DNA of 64,000 nucleotides. It comes from Campylobacter sp. RM10537. Lineage in GTDB: Bacteria; Campylobacterota; Campylobacteria; Campylobacterales; Campylobacteraceae. Positions within the stretch are counted from its first letter, which is position 1. The number at the start of each line of letters is the position of its first letter. The DNA lies in the NCBI RefSeq assembly GCF_022369435.1, contig NZ_CP059597.1, forward strand, positions 1,240,001-1,304,000, given 5' to 3'. The position numbers and the translations under genes were made by a program. The notes beneath the pieces were generated by a model. The model did not search any database, was not told the DNA's origin, and saw nothing but the letters and a program-made list of their open reading frames with translations. Below, in pieces: positions 18,898 to 28,824 of this stretch.

Positions 18898-19367
18898 TTT
18901 ATATATCTTCTAGCACCTATATAACGTGATTTCCAATAAGAATTACTCAAACTAGCTTCCTTAACTCCTCCTTTAGAAGAAAGATGAATAAAATTACCCT
19001 TATTCATATAAATTCCTACATGCATACCATTAGGACCTCTACCTGTCCTAAAGAAAACTAAATCTCCAGTCTTTAAATGAGATTTAGAAACTTTTATACC
19101 TGAATTTAGCTGAGTTACAGTTGTTCTTGGAATTTTTGTATTAAATTTTAATAAAGCTTTTTGTGTAAATGCTGAACAATCAGCGCCTCTTTTAGTATTT
19201 CCTCCTAAAACATAAGGAGTTTTTCTCCATTCATAGGCGATAGATTTGAGTTTAGATTCTGCATTTGAATAATGATTGTTTGATTTTCCCATAAAAGTAA
19301 AGTTAGGATAAAAACTACAACCTGTGATGAAAAATAAAGCTAAAAAAATAAAAAAAAGTTGCCTCAT
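18894..19367 (-). CDS. NlpC/P60-family lipoprotein (cell-wall peptidase)
   Basis: The 157-aa protein has a lipoprotein signal (FFITGCS) and an NlpC/P60 domain. The catalytic Cys is in RGADCSAFTQKAL (about 66), His in MHVGIYM, and a third polar site in FIHLSSKGG. Enzymes of this kind cleave peptide bonds in peptidoglycan stems, here presumably from the outer membrane. Coupling to murI puts two peptidoglycan genes together. Confidence 0.88.
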   Translation of the reverse strand: MRQLFFIFLALFFITGCSFYPNFTFMGKSNNHYSNAESKLKSIAYEWRKTPYVLGGNTKRGADCSAFTQKALLKFNTKIPRTTVTQLNSGIKVSKSHLKTGDLVFFRTGRGPNGMHVGIYMNKGNFIHLSSKGGVKEASLSNSYWKSRYIGARRYIK

Positions 19368-19382
19368 TTATTTCTCCTTTTT

Positions 19383-20552
19383 TTAAGCACGATTTGCAAA
19401 AAATCTAAGATAAATAAATCCCCAAATTCCAGAACAAAATGAGGCAATTAAAATGGCAAGATTATCTGCATAATGAAATATATCGCTTACCTCATAAGCT
19501 AAACCATCAATAAATAAACTCATAGTAAAGCCTATACCAGTTAAGATACAAACTCCATAGAGTTGTCTTAAATTTGCTCCTTGAGGTAAATGAGCTAATT
19601 TAAATTTTATAGCAAAATAAGAAAAAATAAAAACCCCTAATTGTTTTCCTATAAAAAGTCCCAAAAATATTCCTATACTTACTCCAGAAAACATCGCTTT
19701 TAAATCTATATTTGATAAATTCACTCCTGCATTCGCAAAAGCAAATAAAGGTAAAATAACAAAAGTAAGCCAAAATTTCAAACTTTCATAAATATCTTCT
19801 AAAAAAGGTTTACCTTCTTTAGTAGACATAGGAATAAAAAAAGCTGTGATGATTCCTGCTAAAGTAGCATGCACTCCGCTTTTTAAAACACTGATCCAAA
19901 GAATCAATGAACAAATAAAATAAAAAGATTTTCTCGTAATGCTAAAAATATTAAGCATAAGCATTATAAAAATAACAATTGCGGCAATAATAAAAGCAAA
20001 AATAGAAAGTTTAGTGGTATAAAAAATTGCGATAATTAAAATAGCACCCACATCATCAAAAATAGCTAAAGAAAGTAAAAAAATTTTTAAACTTGATGGA
20101 ATATATTTACCACACATCATCAATATTGCTAAAGCAAAAGCTGTATCTGTAGCTGTTGGAATGGCCCAACCCTTAAGAGTATACATATCGCCTAAATTAA
20201 CTAAAGTAAAAAATAAAGCAGGGATTAATATACCTCCTACAGCTGCTATAAAAGGCAATACTATATTTTTAGGGTTTTTAAAATCTCCATGTAAAAATTC
20301 TTTCTTAAGTTCAAGACCTATTGCAAAGAAAAAAATCGAAATGAGTCCATCATTTACCCAAAGTAAAAAAGGCTTATTAAGCTGAAATTCACCAACACTA
20401 AATCCCACTTTTAAATTAAGAAGGCTACGATAATGTTCACTAAAAAATCCATTTTGTATTAATAAAGCAAGTAAAGTAGAAATAATTAATAAAATTCCCC
20501 CAAAGGCCTCACTTAAAACTAAAGTTTTTAATTTATGAAATACACCATTCAT
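19383..20552 (-). CDS. nhaA2: Na+/H+ antiporter NhaA, second copy
   Basis: A 389-aa inner-membrane protein with about eleven to twelve hydrophobic segments. The transport-site pair Asp-Asp is in [15 protein letters not shown] and the conserved [15 protein letters not shown] near the end. It exchanges internal Na+ for external protons. It overlaps the preceding nhaA copy by 4 bp. The two are clearly paralogous but well diverged. Confidence 0.94.
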   Translation of the reverse strand: MNGVFHKLKTLVLSEAFGGILLIISTLLALLIQNGFFSEHYRSLLNLKVGFSVGEFQLNKPFLLWVNDGLISIFFFAIGLELKKEFLHGDFKNPKNIVLPFIAAVGGILIPALFFTLVNLGDMYTLKGWAIPTATDTAFALAILMMCGKYIPSSLKIFLLSLAIFDDVGAILIIAIFYTTKLSIFAFIIAAIVIFIMLMLNIFSITRKSFYFICSLILWISVLKSGVHATLAGIITAFFIPMSTKEGKPFLEDIYESLKFWLTFVILPLFAFANAGVNLSNIDLKAMFSGVSIGIFLGLFIGKQLGVFIFSYFAIKFKLAHLPQGANLRQLYGVCILTGIGFTMSLFIDGLAYEVSDIFHYADNLAILIASFCSGIWGFIYLRFFANRA

Positions 20553-21697
20553 TTGATTATCTTAAGGTATATAAAACCGATTAAGGCACTAATTAAACTC
20601 GCCAGTAAAATAGCTAATTTATCAGCATGTTCAAAAATATCGCTATTTCTATAGGCTAAACCATCAATAAATAAACTCATAGTAAAGCCTATACCAGTTA
20701 AAATACAAACTCCATAAAATTTAGAATATTTTATATCTTCTGGAAGTTTTGCGAGCTTTAATTTGATAGCAAGATAACAAAAAGAAAAAACTCCTAATTG
20801 TTTGCCCAAAAATAAACCTAGCATAATCCCAAGACTCACAGGCGAAAATAAAGCACTCGCATCCATATCTTTAACATCAACTCCCGCATTCGCAAAAGCA
20901 AATAAAGGTAAAATAAAATAAACCACCCAAGGATTTAAATCCTTTAAAACTTTATGTAAATATGGTTGTTTATCAGATGTATCTAAAGGTATAAATAAGG
21001 CTATAATTACCCCTGCTAAAGTAGCATGCACTCCGCTTTTCAGCATGGCTACCCATAAAATCACTCCAATTAAAACATATAAAGATAAGTGTGTAAAATG
21101 AAGATAATTTAACACAAATAAAACCAAAATACATAAAAAACAGATTACAATAGCTAAAAATGAAAGTTGATCAGTATAAAATAATGCAATAATAATAATT
21201 GCACCTAAATCATCAAAAATAGCTAAAGAAAGTAAAAATAATTTTAAACTCGATGGAATTTTATTTCCCAAAAGCATTAAAATCCCGACTGCAAATGCAA
21301 TATCTGTAGCCGTTGGAATAGCCCAACCTTGCATAGCAAAATCATGAGAATGATTAATTAAAGTAAAAATTAAAGCTGGAAGGATCATACCCCCTAAAGC
21401 TCCAAATAAAGGTAGAGAAACTGATTTTATATTTTTAAGCTGCCCACGTAAAATTTCATATTTTAACTCAAGTCCAATACAAAGAAAAAATATTGCAATC
21501 AATCCATCATTAATCCAAAGCTCTAAAGGCTTTGCGATTTTAAAATCCTCAAAACCAATTGTTAAATTTGCATGAAATAACTCTGCGTAATAAAAACCAA
21601 AAGAAGAATTTTTAAATAATAATGCTAAAAGAGTGAAGAATATAAGCAAAATTCCAGGAAAAGTTTCACTTAAAATTATTTTTTTAATCGTATGCAT
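20549..21697 (-). CDS. nhaA1: Na+/H+ antiporter NhaA, first copy
   Basis: The 382-aa paralogue has the same layout: [15 protein letters not shown] for the cation site, [17 protein letters not shown], and [15 protein letters not shown]. It heads the nhaA1-nhaA2 pair and possibly the whole minus-strand run to map. The 121-bp gap to the upstream small gene is AT-rich, without a clear promoter to my eye. Confidence 0.94.
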   Translation of the reverse strand: MHTIKKIILSETFPGILLIFFTLLALLFKNSSFGFYYAELFHANLTIGFEDFKIAKPLELWINDGLIAIFFLCIGLELKYEILRGQLKNIKSVSLPLFGALGGMILPALIFTLINHSHDFAMQGWAIPTATDIAFAVGILMLLGNKIPSSLKLFLLSLAIFDDLGAIIIIALFYTDQLSFLAIVICFLCILVLFVLNYLHFTHLSLYVLIGVILWVAMLKSGVHATLAGVIIALFIPLDTSDKQPYLHKVLKDLNPWVVYFILPLFAFANAGVDVKDMDASALFSPVSLGIMLGLFLGKQLGVFSFCYLAIKLKLAKLPEDIKYSKFYGVCILTGIGFTMSLFIDGLAYRNSDIFEHADKLAILLASLISALIGFIYLKIIK

Positions 21698-21818
21698 CTA
21701 TAACCCATCCTAGAATCAAAAATTATTTTTATTATGATTATAACTAAAAAATACTAAAGAAATAATTATTTATGAATAAATTTATTAGGATACAAATTTG
21801 CATCCTAATTGTCAGATA

Positions 21819-22001
21819 TTAAGCATAAATATCTAAACCACCAGAGCTCGAAGCTTTTGGAGCGGAGGCTTCAGAGACATTCTCCATACCTTCAATAAGC
21901 TTACTCATTAATGTTTCATTTGTATCCATAGATTTTTTTAATACTGAAGTATTAACTGCTGTTAATAAGTTTGCATTACTCATGGTTGCATCTGAAATCA
22001 T
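21819..22001 (-). CDS. YjfB-like small putative motility protein
   Basis: The 60-aa protein matches the YjfB/putative motility family by its layout: alternating Met/Asn-rich start, then VLKKSMDTNETLMSKLIEGM, then a low-complexity Ser/Ala tail. The function is unknown. A strong AAGGAGGG ribosome site precedes the ATG. A CGATAT box 52 bp upstream suggests sigma28 control, in line with a flagellar connection. Confidence 0.75.
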   Translation of the reverse strand: MISDATMSNANLLTAVNTSVLKKSMDTNETLMSKLIEGMENVSEASAPKASSSGGLDIYA

Positions 22002-22052
22002 AACGCCCTCCTTATTTTAATTTTAGTCTTAATTAGCAAAGACATTTAAATA

Positions 22053-22058
22053 ATATCG
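22053..22058 (-). promoter_or_regulatory. Candidate sigma28 (FliA) -10 element CGATAT
   Basis: Read on the minus strand the box is TTTCCGATATTATT, which matches the Campylobacter FliA -10 (CGATAT/CGATWT). The -35 region is AT-rich and not convincing on its own. It lies 52 bp before the YjfB-like gene. Confidence 0.5.
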
Positions 22059-22177
22059 GAAATATTTTAAAAAAATTAATAGCATTTTTTAGAATCTATC
22101 TTTTGAAAATTAAAAATGTAAATTTTCATTGTAAATTATTTTTTTAGTCCTATTTAAGATTATTGGTACTATACTTT

Positions 22178-22198
22178 TATAATTGATAATAAATATTA
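22178..22198 (+). promoter_or_regulatory. p19-cluster promoter with overlapping Fur-like box
   Basis: TATAAT (22178-22183) is followed directly by TGATAATAAATATTA, which resembles a 7-1-7 Fur box on its left half (TGATAAT) and partly on its right. Placement over the start site is what iron repression by Fur needs. The match is partial. Confidence 0.45.
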
Positions 22199-22238
22199 TT
22201 TTTAATAATTAAAATTATAGTTTATGGAGCAAATAATA

Positions 22239-24305
22239 ATGAAAATTTTTAGAATAATACTTTTTTATTTTTTATTTTTTTTCGCAACAACTGTTTTTGC
22301 CAAAGTCGACAATTATATTGCCGAAGCAAATATAATTAAAAGCATCCTCAAACAAAGTTTAGAGTTATATAAAAAAGGTGATGCCCAACAAGCAAAAAAA
22401 CTAAGTGAAGATGCTTATTTTCAACATTTTGAAAATATGGAAGGCCCTATAGGTAGAAATATAGGTCGAAAAGCTATTACCATGGAACGTAAATTTATTA
22501 ATTTGCGTCGTATGTATAAAGAAAAATCCTCTTTAGAACAAATCAATGCACTCATTGAAAGTCTTTATTATGATTTAGATGAAGTTGCTCCAATTTTACA
22601 AAATGGATATAAATTAAAAGCAGAAGCTAGTCAAACTAACTATGATAAAGCTGCTGCTGAGAAATCTAGTCTAGAAGCTAATGCCAAAAGAGAAGCTGAT
22701 GCTGAAGCTTTAATTGCGCAAATTACAGGTGTTAAACCCTTATCAAATAACACTGATACAAACACTAGTGCTCATTTATCAAATTTAAATTCTAAAGATA
22801 TTGATCAAGATCTTCAAGCTGCAGCTTCTATGGATGCAAGATTGCAATTTATTCTTGATAATATTTCGACCAAATTTACTCTAGCTGCAAATGCTTTTAA
22901 AAATGGAAATTATAATGAAAGTAAAAATTTATTAAATGATGCTTTATTCAATGATTATCGAAATACAAAAGTTGAAATTCTTATCAATAAATTTACTAAA
23001 GCGGGAAATGATCAAAAATTTCAACAAGCTCTAAGAACATTAATGCGCAAGATTAATGAGCAAAAACTTGATGAAAGAAAATTAAGAGATGATTTAGATA
23101 ATATAGAACAACAGCTTTTTGATATATTTTTACAAATTCCAAATTCAGAACTTTCAAAATTAAAACTAAAAGGTTTTAATAACGAAAATCAAGGAAAAGA
23201 TTATTCTAAAGTAGGAGATGATATCAAAGTTGCTTTAAATGAAATTTTAAATAATTATAATGGTTTTAATATTTCGGCTATTAATGAATTACAAAATACC
23301 TATTTAGATATTTTTGAAGCTAGTGGAATGGAAAATAAAATTGGTGCAGTTAATAGTAACTTAAAATTAAAAATTGAAAGTTTATTTTCCCAAAGTGTTG
23401 CATTGATTAAAAATAGTGCTGATAAAAAAGAACTTAAAGCTACTTTTGATGAATTGGAAAAATTCATCAAAAAAGGCATAGATAAAATTCAAGATTCTAC
23501 ACCTTATTCCCTTTTTATATGGGCTTTGGGAATTATCATACGCGAAGGTTTAGAAGCTTTAATTATCGTTGTTGCTATTGTATCTTATCTTGTTCAAAGT
23601 GGTAATAAAAATCGCCTAAATATAGCCTATAGTGCGCTTTTTACGGGGATTATACTAAGTTTTATTACTGCTTTTGCTGTCTCTTGGATTTTTAAGGAAA
23701 ATGCAGGACAAAGCAGAGAGCTTATAGAAGGCATTACAATGCTCATAGCGGTTCTTTTATTATTTTATGTTGGATTTTGGCTACTTTCCAATGCGCAAAA
23801 TAAAAAATGGGCTAGTTTTATCAAACAAGGCGCAATTGATGCTATTTCAAACAATAGTGCAAAAACACTTTGGATTACTGTTTTTTTAGCTGTTTATAGA
23901 GAAGGTGCTGAAACAGTACTTTTTTATCAAGCTTTACTTTTTGATGCAAAAACTAGTACAGATTTAAGTGCCATATTTGGAGGACTTGGCCTTGGAATTT
24001 TAATTCTTATTGTTTTATACTTTCTTTTAAAAGCAGGAGCTATTCGCATTCCAGTTAAGCAATTTTTTTACATTACCTCATATATTATTTTTTATATGGT
24101 ATTTGTTTTTACAGGCAAAGGCATAGCAGAACTTATAGAGGGAAAGATTATTCTTCCTAGCTTAATCCCTATTAATTTTGAGCCTATATTATGGCTTGGA
24201 ATTTATCCTTACTATGAAACTTTAATACCGCAGTTCATAGTATTAATTTTATTAATTATTGGTATTTTAATGACAAAACAAATTTCAAAAAAGGGAGTAA
24301 AATGA
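22239..24305 (+). CDS. FTR1-family iron permease of the p19 system
   Basis: The 688-aa protein has a signal peptide, a long exported helical region (about 20-425) and a C-terminal FTR1 permease with about seven membrane segments. The two iron-relay motifs are REGLEA (after WALGIII) and YREGAETVLFY. It imports iron across the inner membrane together with P19 and the downstream genes. Of two in-frame ATGs (22224 and 22239), the second has GGAG 9 nt upstream and starts directly in the signal peptide. It overlaps the P19 gene by 4 bp. Confidence 0.9.
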   Translation: MKIFRIILFYFLFFFATTVFAKVDNYIAEANIIKSILKQSLELYKKGDAQQAKKLSEDAYFQHFENMEGPIGRNIGRKAITMERKFINLRRMYKEKSSLEQINALIESLYYDLDEVAPILQNGYKLKAEASQTNYDKAAAEKSSLEANAKREADAEALIAQITGVKPLSNNTDTNTSAHLSNLNSKDIDQDLQAAASMDARLQFILDNISTKFTLAANAFKNGNYNESKNLLNDALFNDYRNTKVEILINKFTKAGNDQKFQQALRTLMRKINEQKLDERKLRDDLDNIEQQLFDIFLQIPNSELSKLKLKGFNNENQGKDYSKVGDDIKVALNEILNNYNGFNISAINELQNTYLDIFEASGMENKIGAVNSNLKLKIESLFSQSVALIKNSADKKELKATFDELEKFIKKGIDKIQDSTPYSLFIWALGIIIREGLEALIIVVAIVSYLVQSGNKNRLNIAYSALFTGIILSFITAFAVSWIFKENAGQSRELIEGITMLIAVLLLFYVGFWLLSNAQNKKWASFIKQGAIDAISNNSAKTLWITVFLAVYREGAETVLFYQALLFDAKTSTDLSAIFGGLGLGILILIVLYFLLKAGAIRIPVKQFFYITSYIIFYMVFVFTGKGIAELIEGKIILPSLIPINFEPILWLGIYPYYETLIPQFIVLILLIIGILMTKQISKKGVK

Positions 24306-24838
24306 AAAAAATTTTATCTGGTGCTGTTATAGCAGCAATTACAAGCATTAATCTTTTTGCAGGTGAAGTACCGATTGGGGATCCAAAAGAGTTAAATGGA
24401 ATGGAAATAGCAGCTGTTTATCTTCAGCCAATTGAAATGGAGCCAAGAGGAATTGACCTTGCAGCTTCATTGGCTGATATTCACTTAGAAGCAGATATTC
24501 ATGCGACTAAAAATAATCCTAATGGACTTCCAGAAGGATTTTGGATGCCTTATTTAACTATAGCTTATGAACTTAAAAATACTGATACTGGGGCCATTAA
24601 ACGTGGAACTTTGATGCCTATGGTTGCAGATGATGGTCCTCATTATGGTGCTAATATCGCTATGGAAAAAGACAAAAAAGGTGGCTTTGGGGTAGGTAAT
24701 TATGAACTTACTTTTTATATTTCAAATCCTGAAAAACAAGGATTTGGACGCCATGTTGATGAAGAAACTGGTGTAGGTAAATGGTTTGAGCCTTTTAAAG
24801 TTGATTATAAATTTAAATATACTGGCACACCAAAATAA
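24302..24838 (+). CDS. p19: P19 periplasmic iron/copper-binding protein
   Basis: The 178-aa protein has a clear signal peptide (cut near LFAGEV). The mature protein is the high-affinity iron transport P19/Tpd family: MEIAAVYLQPIEMEPRG, then DIHLEADIHA with the metal-binding His/Glu, then GPHYGANIAM. It works in the periplasm as a dimer and hands iron to the FTR1 permease encoded just upstream. It is followed by a strong hairpin, so downstream genes may be expressed at a lower level. Confidence 0.95.
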   Translation: MKKILSGAVIAAITSINLFAGEVPIGDPKELNGMEIAAVYLQPIEMEPRGIDLAASLADIHLEADIHATKNNPNGLPEGFWMPYLTIAYELKNTDTGAIKRGTLMPMVADDGPHYGANIAMEKDKKGGFGVGNYELTFYISNPEKQGFGRHVDEETGVGKWFEPFKVDYKFKYTGTPK

Positions 24839-24842
24839 TTTA

Positions 24843-24881
24843 TATTTTTAGAAATTCTTATTCATAGAATTTCTAAAAATA
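24843..24881 (+). terminator. Long hairpin after p19
   Basis: A perfect 16-bp inverted repeat (arms 24843-24858 and 24866-24881, loop TATTCAT) begins a few bases after the p19 stop. The T content after it is only moderate (ACTTCTTATACTTT), so it may act as a partial terminator or an mRNA 3' stabiliser. Confidence 0.65.
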
Positions 24882-25024
24882 CTTCTTATACTTTAAAAAA
24901 TAGAATCTTGGTTTATTTTTAAATATATTCAATTAAAATCTTTTTATAAATTTATTTATTTTTTACACTTGTTAAAGTTTTTTATGTAATAATAACTCTT
25001 ATCAATATAAAAAAGTGAAAGATT

Positions 25025-26428
25025 ATGAGTATATATTTTATCAATTTTATTTCCAATATTTTACCTTTAAGTGTTTTAATAGCTTTTATAAATCCTGAGA
25101 AAAAATACATTATAAAGACCTTTATATCGGTTTTTTTAGGATTTTTATTTGGATACTTTGCATTTTTTATATCCGCACAATTTTTAAAAACTGATAATTT
25201 GATATTTAATTTCAATTTTATTTTTATAGCTTCTTTACTTGTAAGTTTTATATTTTATTTTTTGGAAAAATTTAAAATTTTAAACTTAACTTTATCAACT
25301 ATTTTAAGTTTTTGTATAGCTTTAAATTATTATTATGCAAACCAAGATTTTCCTATATTTAGCAATTCTTTATTAGATAGTCAAACGATTATATCTTTAG
25401 GCTTTATGTTTTTAGCTTTCATTATTTGCGTTCTAATCTTTTTCTTTTTAAAATGGCAAAAAAAAATCAACAAAAAAGTAAGTTTTATTGTTTTTTGTCT
25501 TACCATCTTGGTAGAAATGGATCATGCTTTGGCTAATATTTTACTTACTTTAATGAGAAATTCAATTATCAATACCGAATCATTTTTAGTTAGTTTTGTT
25601 GGCAAAAGCAATTATTTTGGCACTTTTAAAATTTATCTTTATATTATCTTAATCCTTATCCTTGCTTTTTTAAGTCTAAAAATTCGCAAAAATAATCTAA
25701 ACAAACATGCAATTTTAGACATAAATTATCGCAAAGATAAAGCAAAAAATCATCTAATTAATTCTTATTTTTCAAGTGTTTTTATTGCTTGTGTAGTGAG
25801 TTTTTGTATTGTTTTGTATTTTTTTATGATCAGCTCTAAACCCTTAGTTATAGACGAACCTAAAGAAATTTTACCTAATGCTGAAGGCAAATTTATCTTT
25901 GATGTAGCTCTTTTAAGAGATAATAAGCTTCATAGATTTGCTTATGTAACACCTGAAGGTAAAATTGTAAGATTTTTTTTGATCAATAAAAGAGAAGATC
26001 GAGATTCTCCTGTTGCTGTTTTTGATGCTTGCATGATTTGTGGAGATATGGGATATATTAAAAAAGATGGAGAATTAATTTGTATTTCTTGCAATGTCCG
26101 TATTTTCTTACCGAGCGTAGGTAAATCTGGCGGATGCAATCCTATTCCTTTAAAATATATTTATGATGGTAAAAGAATTATCATTGATGTAAAAGATGTA
26201 GTTGCTGGATCTAATTATTTCAATCAAATCAAAGAAATTCAAGTTAGTGATCCTGTTTCAAAAGATAAACTTATTAATATAAAAGCACCGTTTTCTTATA
26301 GCTATAAAGGAATTACTTATTATTTTATCAATGAAAAAAACTACGAAGAATTTAAAAAAGATCCTTTGAAATTTATTGGAGATACGGAAGCTAAGTTTTT
26401 AATCCAAAGGAGAAACGATGTTGGCTAA
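25025..26428 (+). CDS. DUF2318-type membrane protein of the p19 iron system
   Basis: The 467-aa protein has about eight membrane segments in the first 290 residues and a soluble C-terminal DUF2318 domain. That domain carries three cysteine clusters: DACMICGDMGY, ICISCNVR and GGCNP. The cysteines suggest metal or redox binding. Clustered with FTR1/P19 and FtsX-like permeases, it probably handles iron or electrons at the outer face of the inner membrane. It overlaps the next gene by 11 bp. Confidence 0.82.
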   Translation: MSIYFINFISNILPLSVLIAFINPEKKYIIKTFISVFLGFLFGYFAFFISAQFLKTDNLIFNFNFIFIASLLVSFIFYFLEKFKILNLTLSTILSFCIALNYYYANQDFPIFSNSLLDSQTIISLGFMFLAFIICVLIFFFLKWQKKINKKVSFIVFCLTILVEMDHALANILLTLMRNSIINTESFLVSFVGKSNYFGTFKIYLYIILILILAFLSLKIRKNNLNKHAILDINYRKDKAKNHLINSYFSSVFIACVVSFCIVLYFFMISSKPLVIDEPKEILPNAEGKFIFDVALLRDNKLHRFAYVTPEGKIVRFFLINKREDRDSPVAVFDACMICGDMGYIKKDGELICISCNVRIFLPSVGKSGGCNPIPLKYIYDGKRIIIDVKDVVAGSNYFNQIKEIQVSDPVSKDKLINIKAPFSYSYKGITYYFINEKNYEEFKKDPLKFIGDTEAKFLIQRRNDVG

Positions 26429-27713
26429 AATAATTCTCAATTCTATTTTTAAAAATAAAATTCAAAAATTTCTAGCTTTTCTCACTTGTTTTTTAGCCAC
26501 CCTTTTACTCTGCATTATGTTAAATATTACTTTAAGCATAGGAAATGAAGTTACAGAACAATTAAAAAGCTATGGATCAAATATACTTGTTTTACCTAAA
26601 GGTTCTAACTTAAACATTGAAATAGGTAATGAAATTTATGAACCCTTAAAAAATAAAAACTATCTGGAAGAAAAAAATTTATACATGATTAAAGATATTT
26701 ATTGGCGCAACAATATCACCGCACTAGCTCCTTTTTTAGATGGAAAAATTATTATTAAAAACAATAATAAAACTATGAAAACTCTACTATATGGGACTTA
26801 TTTTAGTAAAGCAATTAAAATAAAGGATGATGATGATTTTGTTACAGGAATTCAAACCCTTTATCCCTATCTTAAAGTAGAAGGAAATTGGGCAAAAGAT
26901 GATAGTAATGAAATTATGCTTGGTGAAGATTTGGCTAAAAATTCTAAATTTAAAATAGGAGAAAATATAACCCTAATAGGAGAAAACAATATTTCAAAAG
27001 AAGTTAAAATTGTAGGAATTTTACTGCACACAAATCCTAAAATGTCAAATAAAATCATCGCTCCTTTACATCTTGCTCAAGAATTACTCGATAAACAAGG
27101 ACTTTACTCAAGTGCTGAAGTTAGAGCTTTTACTATACCCGAATCAGCACTTTCTGAAAAAGTACGCCGCTTAGGAGAAGAAAAACTCGATCAAGTTGAA
27201 TACGATAAATGGTATTGTTCTGCCTATGTAGGTTCTATTGCTAGTCAAATTAAAGATGGATTACCAGGTTCTGATGTAAAAGTACTAAATGCTATTAGTG
27301 ATGCTCAAAATTTGATTGTTAAAAAAATTCAATCTTTAATGTCGATCACTTGTATCATTTGTATCATCATTTCAAGTATAGCTATTTCAAGCCTTATGAA
27401 TTCAGAAATTCATCGTAGAAAAAGAGAAATAGGTCTTTTAAAAGTTCTTGGAGCTGATACTTTTCAAATTTATTTAATCTTTTCAAGTGAAAATTTAATC
27501 GTAGCTTTTATTGCTGCAATTTTTGGATTTATCTTTGGCATAGGAATTTCAGAAATTATTAGCCTTAATATTTTTGGCTATTTTATTGATATTGCTTTTA
27601 TAGCTTTACCTTTAAGTCTTGTTTTTGCTGGTTTAATAGCTATAATTGGCTGCTTAATTCCCATAAGGCATATTTCCAATCTTTCTCCGGTGGAGGTGCT
27701 TTATGGAAAATAG
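26418..27713 (+). CDS. FtsX/MacB-like ABC permease (p19 cluster)
   Basis: The 431-aa protein has an N-terminal membrane helix, a large extracytoplasmic domain (about 50-285) and three C-terminal helices with SLMNSEIHRRKREIGLLKVLGA, typical of the FtsX/MacB permease family. Family members usually drive mechanical or export work rather than import. It is paired with a second permease and an ATPase downstream, with overlapping ends. Confidence 0.85.
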   Translation: MLAKIILNSIFKNKIQKFLAFLTCFLATLLLCIMLNITLSIGNEVTEQLKSYGSNILVLPKGSNLNIEIGNEIYEPLKNKNYLEEKNLYMIKDIYWRNNITALAPFLDGKIIIKNNNKTMKTLLYGTYFSKAIKIKDDDDFVTGIQTLYPYLKVEGNWAKDDSNEIMLGEDLAKNSKFKIGENITLIGENNISKEVKIVGILLHTNPKMSNKIIAPLHLAQELLDKQGLYSSAEVRAFTIPESALSEKVRRLGEEKLDQVEYDKWYCSAYVGSIASQIKDGLPGSDVKVLNAISDAQNLIVKKIQSLMSITCIICIIISSIAISSLMNSEIHRRKREIGLLKVLGADTFQIYLIFSSENLIVAFIAAIFGFIFGIGISEIISLNIFGYFIDIAFIALPLSLVFAGLIAIIGCLIPIRHISNLSPVEVLYGK

Positions 27714-28824
27714 ATTTTTTCTAAACGAACTTTTTAAAAGCCTTAGTTTTTCCTATCAAAGACTTTTTATTATTATTTTATCCATTTTCATAGGTGCATT
27801 AACTTGTTCAGCATTTTTAAATATCTATTTTGACATAGATATAAAACTCTCAAAAGAATTAAAAGCTTATGGAGCAAATGTGATTATAAGTCCTAAAAAT
27901 ATAGATGAAAATTTTATCTCTAATGCTAAATATGAAGAAATCAAACAGAAATTAAAAGCTAGAGCTTTAACTCCATTTTTATACGAATTTTTAAATTTAG
28001 GCAGCACAAGTGCTGTTGTTTTAGGAACAGATTTTAAAGCCTTAAAGCTTACTAAACCTTTTTTAGAGATAAAAGACGGGAGCTTTTCTTTAAGAGATTT
28101 TAATGATAATTCTATTTTTTTGGGTATTGATTTAGCTAAACAATTAGGGCTTAAAGTAGGAAATGAATTACAAATTTACAATCCAAACAATGGAAAAAGT
28201 GTTAAATTAACCATTAAAGCTATATTTTCAAGTAATGATGAATTTGATAGTATCGCTTTAGCATCTTTAAATGTGATTCAAAATTTAAGCGATACTCAAG
28301 GTATTAATTATGCTAATGCTATAGTTGATGGCAACTTTCAAAATGTTTGGAGTCAAACTCAAGCTATTAGTGATAATACTATTAATGTTAAACCTATATC
28401 ATCGGTATCTTTGAGCGAAAATTTAGTTCTTAAAAAAATAAAAACCTTAATGTTTTTAATCGTCATTATTGTTTTAATTATAGTCACAACTAGTGTCAAT
28501 ACCACATTAAGTTCTATTATATTTTCCAGAAAAAAAGAAATTGCTTTACGTTTGGCATTAGGTGCAAAAAAGAGTGAAATTTTTAAACTTTTTGCAAGCG
28601 AATGTTTCATTGTAAGCTTGATAGCAAGTATTATAGGAGCATTTTGCGGAATATTTTTGGCTAATATTTTTGGCTATTTAATTTTTAATTCCAGTATTGA
28701 TTTTAGATTTAAAGCAGTATTAATATCTATCATTATTTCTTTAGCTTTTGCTTTTTTTGCTGCTTTTTTGCCTATAAAAAAGGCTTTAAAAATTAATATT
28801 TGTGATAATTTGAAAGGTGATTAA
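27703..28824 (+). CDS. FtsX/MacB-like ABC permease, second subunit
   Basis: The 373-aa paralogue of the upstream permease has the same plan: an N-terminal helix, an exported domain (about 45-245) and three C-terminal helices, with IIFSRKKEIALRLALGAKKSEIF. It overlaps the preceding gene by 11 bp and ends directly before the ATPase, so the three products likely assemble as one transporter. Confidence 0.86.
   Translation: MENRFFLNELFKSLSFSYQRLFIIILSIFIGALTCSAFLNIYFDIDIKLSKELKAYGANVIISPKNIDENFISNAKYEEIKQKLKARALTPFLYEFLNLGSTSAVVLGTDFKALKLTKPFLEIKDGSFSLRDFNDNSIFLGIDLAKQLGLKVGNELQIYNPNNGKSVKLTIKAIFSSNDEFDSIALASLNVIQNLSDTQGINYANAIVDGNFQNVWSQTQAISDNTINVKPISSVSLSENLVLKKIKTLMFLIVIIVLIIVTTSVNTTLSSIIFSRKKEIALRLALGAKKSEIFKLFASECFIVSLIASIIGAFCGIFLANIFGYLIFNSSIDFRFKAVLISIIISLAFAFFAAFLPIKKALKINICDNLKGD

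Noticed and set aside
19383-21697. Tandem nhaA pair as a recent duplication or frameshifted single gene
   Set aside because: Both are full length with complete motifs and clearly diverged sequences; the pair is an established Campylobacter feature.
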